This document shows, in pieces, positions 59,001 to 64,000 of a stretch of 64,000 nucleotides of DNA. How positions within the stretch are numbered: position 1 is the first letter of the stretch; each line of letters begins with the position of its first letter. The stretch spans positions 62,001-126,000 of the forward strand of contig QLIY01000213.1 of the NCBI GenBank assembly GCA_003260075.1. Reading direction: 5' to 3'. The position numbers and the translations under genes are program-made. The notes under the pieces are model-generated. The model worked only from the letters and a program-made list of their open reading frames with translations. It ran no database searches and was not told the DNA's origin. The stretch is from Phallusia mammillata (lineage: Eukaryota; Chordata; Ascidiacea; Phlebobranchia; Ascidiidae).

Positions 59001-62000
59001 CCGTCGCGTTTCGGCTTGTTCGTTTGGCCGAATGTTTAACTTCATAATGAGAATCTTATGGGGTTCTGGACATGCCCTTCTCTCCCACCACTGAACCTCA
59101 CCATACCTGAATTAGCAGTCTTGTAACAAGCGCTTCCCAGTTGCACACTCCCACCTTCACACAAACATCGCTTGGTGGTGTTCGACACAGGGATGCAAAT
59201 ATGCTGACATGGGTGGTTCTGTGTAGCGCATGGGTTCGGGATTGGACCTGGAAAACAAGTCACCTCTGTTACATCAGTTGACCTTGAAATTGAACCTATT
59301 TTACATAAAATTTAACCTTGAAATTTCACTTCTGTCATGTAATTGTGTGTTATCATTGCTAAATTGGGAGTGTGACGTCAAAAACAATGACGTAATTGCA
59401 TAAGACCATTTTTTAGCGGCAATAGTTGTGACGTCACAATGTGAATTCGACGCTACAGTGACGCAACACTTACGCAGATATGTGTCGTAGTAGGAAGTGC
59501 TGAACAGAGCGAGAGAAGTAATTCGGTAAAACTCTGAAGGTCCGTATGTTGTGAGCGAGGCTGGTCCGGATGTGAGGTCGATTTGTTCGATTTTGTTTGT
59601 CTTCCCGTCGACGAAGAACAATGTGTTCTCGTGCACTTTGATGCTGAGAGAAAAAGTAAATGTTGTTGAGTTTATTATAGAGTTTTGCCAACAGGATGAA
59701 TTGATAAAGCAAGTAAGCCAGGCCCTTTAAAGGCGTTGATCAAACCGATCTCCCAAGCATTCCCATTTGGCAAGGCACAGGCTAGAAGAATTTAGTCTGC
59801 CGTGGGATTCGAACCCATAACTGCCTGTCTTGTATGCTTGCCATGTGGGAATGCTTGGTAGACCGGCTGATTCGGTATGACGCTTTCAATTGGCCTGGCG
59901 TACTATGGCTTAAAATGAGTATGTCATGATCACTGGCTTGCATGAACGCTTTAGGGCTGATCCCAGTATAAATGTGTTTATCCACTGATAAAGGTTTTAA
60001 ACATTTCAGCTAAGCATACGGTTGCAAAACTTTTAGTTTATTCAGTATTGGATGATGGTGGTTGTTGATTCAATGACTCAGACATATTACCAACTTCTAC
60101 ATACTCAGCAATGTAGAAGGTCAGTCTTCTGATGTGGCCTGAAAGGTCGAATTGTTTCGCGTTCAGGTGGGATGTGTTCTGAATCCTTTTGAGCTCGTCC
60201 AAAGGCTTCTCGTACACCATCCCGGTTTTCGCTTCTCCAATGAACAGACTGTTGCCTAAAAACAAAAACAACATTTAGTGCTGCTCCTAATGTAAGATAT
60301 GGCACGTGTAGTTGTTCAAACAAATTTATATCTTGAAAATGTTTTACAGCAAATCACTTTCAGCACAGAGGTTCATATTTATTGCGCTAATTAGGAATAT
60401 AATTACAAGCTGTAATTTTTTTACTTTCTCTTAAACAACTGTATTTGCACTCACAAACGTTGCAACAAGACTTTTCATACTGCTCTTTGACACATGTAGT
60501 TGTTGAAACAAAGTGATATTTCGACAATGGTTTATAGTAAATCACTTTTATCCATATGAGCGAAAAAATTATTGCGAAAATAAACAGCAGAATTACACGC
60601 TTTAAAATATACTCTTAAACAAGTATATTTGCACAAACAAACGTCGAAAAGAAGGGGGGGGGGGGGGGGGGGGGGGGGGGAAAAAATTTAGTGCTGCTCC
60701 TAATATAAATTCTGGCACATGTAGTTTTGAAACAAAGGAATAGTACGTAAATGTTTTATAGTAAAGCACTTTTAGTCAAAAGAGCTTCGCATTTATTGCG
60801 CTACTTAAGAGTAGAGTTACATGCTGTAAAAAATTTATACTCTCAAACAAGTATATTTGCACAAACAAACGTCGAAAAGAAACAACCAAATACGTCACTT
60901 TGTGATATCACACTACGTCACATTGAACATTATGATGTAACAACTTACGCTTATAGTCGATAGTGATAGCTTGCGGTGAGTGAAGCTTGTTGTAAACCAT
61001 TTCCTTCCTACTTCCGTCCATTCTCATTGGGGGGGGGGAAACATTATGACGTAACAACTTACGCTTATAGTCGATAGTGATAGCTTGCGGTGAATGAAGC
61101 TTGTTGTAAACCATTTCCTTCCTACTTCCGTCCATTCTCATTCGCCAAACACTTCCGTTTCCGATCCCAGACCCAGCGTCCGTCCAGTACAGAGCACTAA
61201 ACACATAAAAGAGAACTTTGTAACATTTCCTCAACAGTAGGGTTTATTTGTGGTGTTTTTATCCTAGATGTCGCAACTACAACACATTTACATTTTACTA
61301 TCATTTGGTTTGTCATTTTGCAATAAAATGTTTGGAATACTGTAGACCAGGGGTCGCCAACCTTTACCAATCAAAGAGCCATTCGGACCAGTTTCACACA
61401 GTATATACAACAGTGGGAGCCGCAACATCAAAAACGTTTTTTCGCGACAACTTTTTGTTGTTTGCTAGTTTCTCATTTCACATCATTGAGAACATTGGTA
61501 AACCAGTCTCACCAGCAGTGAAAACAAAATAAACCCCCCTGTAGCATTAAGTGTTCTGTTTTTCCCCAATTTTATTTCTTTGGTTAATAAGTATTGTTTC
61601 GCACGCACACACACAAACCCACACACGCTGCGAACCGCCAGTTTGCCTCTTTCAGACTTCATGATATTAAAGCGCGGTTGTAGCTAACTTCCAGAAGTGT
61701 GTATTGCACTGACATTTTCGACCTTTGTGTTTGGCAATATTCATCACAAATTTTGCAAAAATGTTGTAAAGATTAGATAATTCTAAAAACTGAGCCGCAA
61801 TAGAGGGATCAAAGAGCCGCATGCGGCTCCGGAGCCGCGGGTTGGCGACCCCTGCTGTAGACGAACTTAGCTCGCTCAAAAAAAGAGAAAGCAAAAAAGC
61901 TCGTTAAAAAAAAAACTAGGTTATTGTGTTTATAGAATCCCTTCTATTTTGGCGTTTTTATCCTAATTGTTGCAATCAAATACTTTTATCAACTAGTTTG

Positions 62001-63776
62001 CAACTTACTATAAATGATACTTAAGAACACTTAAAACATACTTGCAACGTAGCTTGACTAACAACTATAGAGCTTGGTATATGTTGAATACATTTGATTG
62101 CAGACGTTTGAACATACAAACTTGCTGACGCTTTTGTTGTTTGTGAGATAAGTTAAGCCTTACGAGCACTGTTTATAATCTTACTTGTTCTTTGGATCGA
62201 GCGTTAACATCTTGATGTCGGTTTCATTAAAGTTGTCAGGTTGCATGAGGACTCTAGTGTGCGTTCCACTGCTCGTTGTAACTGAGATAGTCTGACTCTC
62301 TTCGTCTGCAAAGAACACGTTGCCATCTCTGTGGTCGACCGCCATACTCACAGCTGCAAGAAAATGATAAGGTTAACATCAACAGCTGAAAGGAACTTTA
62401 TCCATCCATTTTTCCCCCCCCCCGTCGACCGCCATACTCACAGCTGCAAGAAAATGATAAGGTTAACATCAGCAGCTGGAAGGAACTTTATTATATTCAA
62501 CTAATAAGTTGCATTGACGCCCACATGATAGCCTCAACTAAATTCACGTATTTGGCACATAGCAAAAAATAAATTTTTAAATAAATATCAAACTGTAAAA
62601 ATATATGGCCTTCTAGGTCGAAACAGTGTGCACTGCCTGCCTACTTAAAATAAATTCTCTTAAATTTTTGTTAAACTCTCGAGCCCCCCCCCCCAAAAAC
62701 AATATGTGTCCCCTTCAGGGAAGGGGACCCATAATAAATATCAAACTGTAAAAATATGTGGCCTTCTACGTCGAAACAGTGTGCACTGCCTGCAGTTTAC
62801 TTAAAATAAATTCTCTTAAATTTTTGTAAAACTCTCGAGTTGAATTAAAGTGTAAACACACGAAATTTTTTATTACGTCACCGACTACGCAACAACTGAC
62901 GTCACATAACAAACCTTACACTGTAAAATCATAATGAATGGTAAACGACGGCTTGCATCACATTACGTCACCGACTACGCAACAGCTTACGTCACGCGTA
63001 CGTCACATACCGTGTTGTTTGAGGAGTGGATATGTCCTGCTCCCGTCCAGCCCCGCTTTCTTGATAGTTTCGACACGTTTGTCTGACCAGTAGATGTTTT
63101 TAGTGTGAGGGTCAATCGCTATCGTCGCTACCTTCTTTGTTTTGCCTGCACCGAAAATTCAATAGGTCAGATCTACTACATAATGAAGTAATATGCTGAG
63201 TGTGACATACCGTCTAAAAATGTGACTATATTTGTGTAGAGCAATATTCTTTGTGTTAATCGCGTGATATGTAAAGTCACTTTGAGTTAGATGACGTCAA
63301 ATGTAGTGACGTAGTGTTGAAGTCTCGTGTGATGCAAAAGTTGACGTCATTTGTGCACAGCGGAGTTATTGTGTCATTAGCAAATGTGACTGTACTCTCC
63401 CACTAAAAATTGACACCATATGTAGTATTGTGACGTCATGTAGTAATGACGTCACGTCACTTACGTAGCGGTATGACGCTGTACTGGTTGGCGCTTGTGA
63501 TGTTGAAGGGGATTTGGAAAACCTTTCCTTGCCCGGCGTCGGCGAGAAGAAGGAAGTTATCCTGTACAACATCTGGAAGAAGAAAAAAAAAGGTTAAAAC
63601 TCGCCACTAGGGTGTATCATGTGACGCTAGATGGCGCTGTAACTCACTTGTGACGCATCTGGTGTCGCCCACTTTGGTGTATCCGAGTGTACAAGCGCAT
63701 TCTCTTGTAGCGTTGATGCGAGGCAAGCAGATATGGTCGCATGCGGGTTGGTTCAGACATTCGCCTTCTGCTGAAA
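56034..63776 (-). CDS. Receptor gene A: EGF-YWTD-EGF-HYR-sushi-TM, 5' part outside window
   Basis: Fourteen exons (63776-63648, 63572-63465, 63145-63011, 62353-62185, 61196-61063, 60255-60105, 59643-59474, 59247-59107, 58395-58276, 58057-57920, 57651-57415, 57331-57236, 56926-56797, 56145-56034) join in phase to about 656 residues. Order: EGF (CDHICLPRINATRECACTLG), second YWTD propeller (IYWSDKRVE, LYWTDAGSG), EGF, HYR (FSYTATDSDKNVARCTF), sushi (SCGDPPLMPP...), a 32-residue Thr-rich stalk, transmembrane AAIVVMAILLVIIIAAVVIM, and a 37-residue tail. The tail contains FPILWKSK and ends ENPYSVMS. The layout is exon-for-exon that of gene B from its EGF1 exon onward, so a kringle and first propeller are expected to the right of the window. 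The stalk is one third as long as in B. The tail has an N-P-Y and a Y-S-V-M motif, both suggestive of endocytic sorting. Gap-filler runs fall in its introns and duplicate exon pieces. Confidence 0.87.
56980..57215. mobile_element. Foldback MITE, arms of about 95 bp
   Basis: Near-perfect inverted repeat: the left arm has ACTCACAAGATGCCC...GGTAGGTGGCGCAACGGAG...ACGGCGACAATA and the right arm its complement, separated by about 35 bp. It would form a long hairpin in the transcript. In the intron between the stalk and transmembrane exons of gene A. Confidence 0.85.
57683..57840. repeat. Repeat of the 21.1-kb family, rearranged
   Basis: GCTGCCAGGCATAATATCAA, GAGCTCTTCTGGCAATTGTA and GACGTTTCGACGTCCTGTAC match; the CTGATGAAGGCGACCTGTAT half lies inverted relative to the 21.1-kb copy. 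Intron of gene A. Confidence 0.6.
58453..58702. mobile_element. hAT-type MITE, CAGGTTTTTTTTAAGG family, with triplicated end
   Basis: Perfect 8-base duplication CGTGCAGG at 58445-58452 and 58703-58710. The left 47-bp segment (AAGGTTTGGTTTGGGTGACC...) occurs three times in tandem. Intron of gene A. Confidence 0.9.
58776..58922. repeat. Direct duplication of about 55 bp around a 10-G run
   Basis: GTTTGGTTTAATGGTTTATT...GTTGCGTTTTA stands on both sides of ten G (58831-58840). Confidence 0.85.
58831..58840. other. 10-G run, probable gap filler
   Basis: Exactly ten G between identical flanks. Confidence 0.75.
59711..59911. mobile_element. Two SINE pieces in inverted orientation
   Basis: A minus-oriented piece (59711-59820, with GGGATTCGAACCC) is followed by a plus-oriented tail (GCTTGCCATGTGGGAATGCT ... 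GGCCTGGCGTACTATGG). Intron of gene A. Confidence 0.7.
60654..60680. other. 27-G run, probable gap filler
   Basis: Pure G; the left flank (AAGTATATTTGCACAAACAA) and following GTCGAAAAGAA recur at 60851-60881, again suggesting unmerged overlap. Confidence 0.7.
60941..61140. repeat. Duplicated part of a gene A exon around a 10-G run
   Basis: The 3' part of exon 61196-61063 and its donor region are repeated at 60946-61028, left of ten G (61029-61038), with about two differences. The left copy lacks the exon start. Confidence 0.85.
61029..61038. other. 10-G run, probable gap filler
   Basis: Interrupts a duplicated exon piece. Confidence 0.8.
61348..61854. mobile_element. hAT-type MITE, CAGGGGTCGCCAACC family, 507 bp
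   Basis: Starts CAGGGGTCGCCAACC and ends GGTTGGCGACCCCTG. Perfect 8-base duplication CTGTAGAC at 61340-61347 and 61855-61862. The interior shares GCGGTTGTAGCTAA and surrounding sequence with the element at 1344-2024. Intron of gene A. Confidence 0.92.
62353..62490. repeat. Direct duplication of about 67 bp around a 10-C run
   Basis: GTCGACCGCCATACTCACAG...AGGAACTTTA stands on both sides of ten C (62414-62423), with two differences. It repeats the start of gene A exon 62353-62185 and its acceptor. Confidence 0.85.
62414..62423. other. 10-C run, probable gap filler (opposite strand)
   Basis: Same structure as the G runs but written as C, as if the contig had been reverse-complemented. Confidence 0.75.
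62565..62840. repeat. Direct duplication of about 110 bp around an 11-C run
   Basis: AAATATCAAACTGTAAAAAT...AAACTCTCGAG occurs on both sides of 62684-62694. Confidence 0.8.
62684..62694. other. 11-C run, probable gap filler
   Basis: Between duplicated flanks. Its right flank, ACAATATGTGTCCCCTTCAG, also occurs near 698. Confidence 0.7.
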
Positions 63777-63971
63777 CTGAAATGTACGTGATGTGTTAAG
63801 CTATTGCACTGGAACAAGCTGTACCGATGTAAGGAGTGTTTTGTAAGCCGCCTTTGCCGCAACTGGTGAATTCGCAAATGTTCTCTACATTTTAGTGGTT
63901 TTGAGATGTTTATTTATTCAAGTTTTAAGCACAAAATGACAATAGACGCATATACGAAAGCCTTGAACAGA

Positions 63972-63983
63972 CCCCCCCCCCCC
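63972..63983. other. 12-C run, probable gap filler
   Basis: Followed by GATGTAAGGAGTGTTTT, which repeats 63826-63842, so the window ends inside another unmerged overlap. Confidence 0.75.
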
Positions 63984-64000
63984 GATGTAAGGAGTGTTTT

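Noticed and set aside
63826-63890. Possible Cys-containing exon (NICEFTSCGKGG) right of gene A's EGF exon
   Set aside because: It does not match the expected gene B exon at this place, and its copy is cut by a C run; evidence is too weak to annotate.

Overview
The window looks like nuclear DNA of an invertebrate deuterostome, most likely a tunicate of the Ciona type. The genome is AT-rich, genes are split into short exons by introns of a few hundred bases with canonical GT-AG sites, and several domain types are animal extracellular modules (kringle, YWTD propeller, EGF, HYR, sushi, Ig). Intergenic and intronic DNA is full of short non-autonomous transposons. The species call is inference; the exon models were built by hand by matching splice sites, reading phase and paralogues.

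Layout. 1-5 kb: the last three exons of a divergent actin-related protein (+), then a small four-exon membrane/coiled-coil protein (-). 5.5-6.8 kb: a single-exon F-box protein (+). 7.9-21.7 kb: a tandem pair of nectin-like immunoglobulin genes (+). The first encodes a short secreted two-Ig protein; the second a membrane receptor with three Ig domains, one transmembrane segment and a long tyrosine-rich cytoplasmic tail. 22.9-63.8 kb: three tandem paralogues on the minus strand (here A, B and C) that share one unusual receptor plan: signal peptide, kringle, six-bladed YWTD propeller, EGF, second propeller, EGF, HYR, sushi (CCP), Thr-rich stalk, transmembrane segment and short tail. B (49.4-34.0 kb) is complete at 1104 codons. 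A (63.8-56.0 kb) continues past the right edge. C (30.8-22.9 kb) has a normal 5' half but loses its 3' half where it meets the Ig gene tail to tail. A 90-codon gene, possibly a complex I subunit, lies between B and C.

How the genes may work together: the two Ig proteins could act as a membrane adhesion receptor and a soluble competitor. The A/B/C proteins look like a lineage-specific family of cell-surface ligand-binding receptors. The tails of A and B share a tryptophan/lysine box and a C-terminal Tyr-Ser-Val-Leu/Met motif, which suggests adaptor-mediated endocytosis. Function is inferred from domains only.

Two cautions and one extra signal. First, the sequence contains 22 pure G or C runs, thirteen of exactly 10 bases. 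Many are flanked by near-identical copies of the same sequence, and where a paralogous copy exists the run replaces a few ordinary bases. They behave like assembly-gap filler between unmerged contigs or haplotypes, so several apparent tandem duplications, including one Ig exon and pieces of receptor exons, are probably artefacts. Second, at least four hAT-type MITE families are present, several with perfect 8-base target duplications. Finally, repeats in introns and intergenic DNA carry hammerhead-ribozyme-like junctions, and the palindrome TGACGTCA occurs about 30 times.
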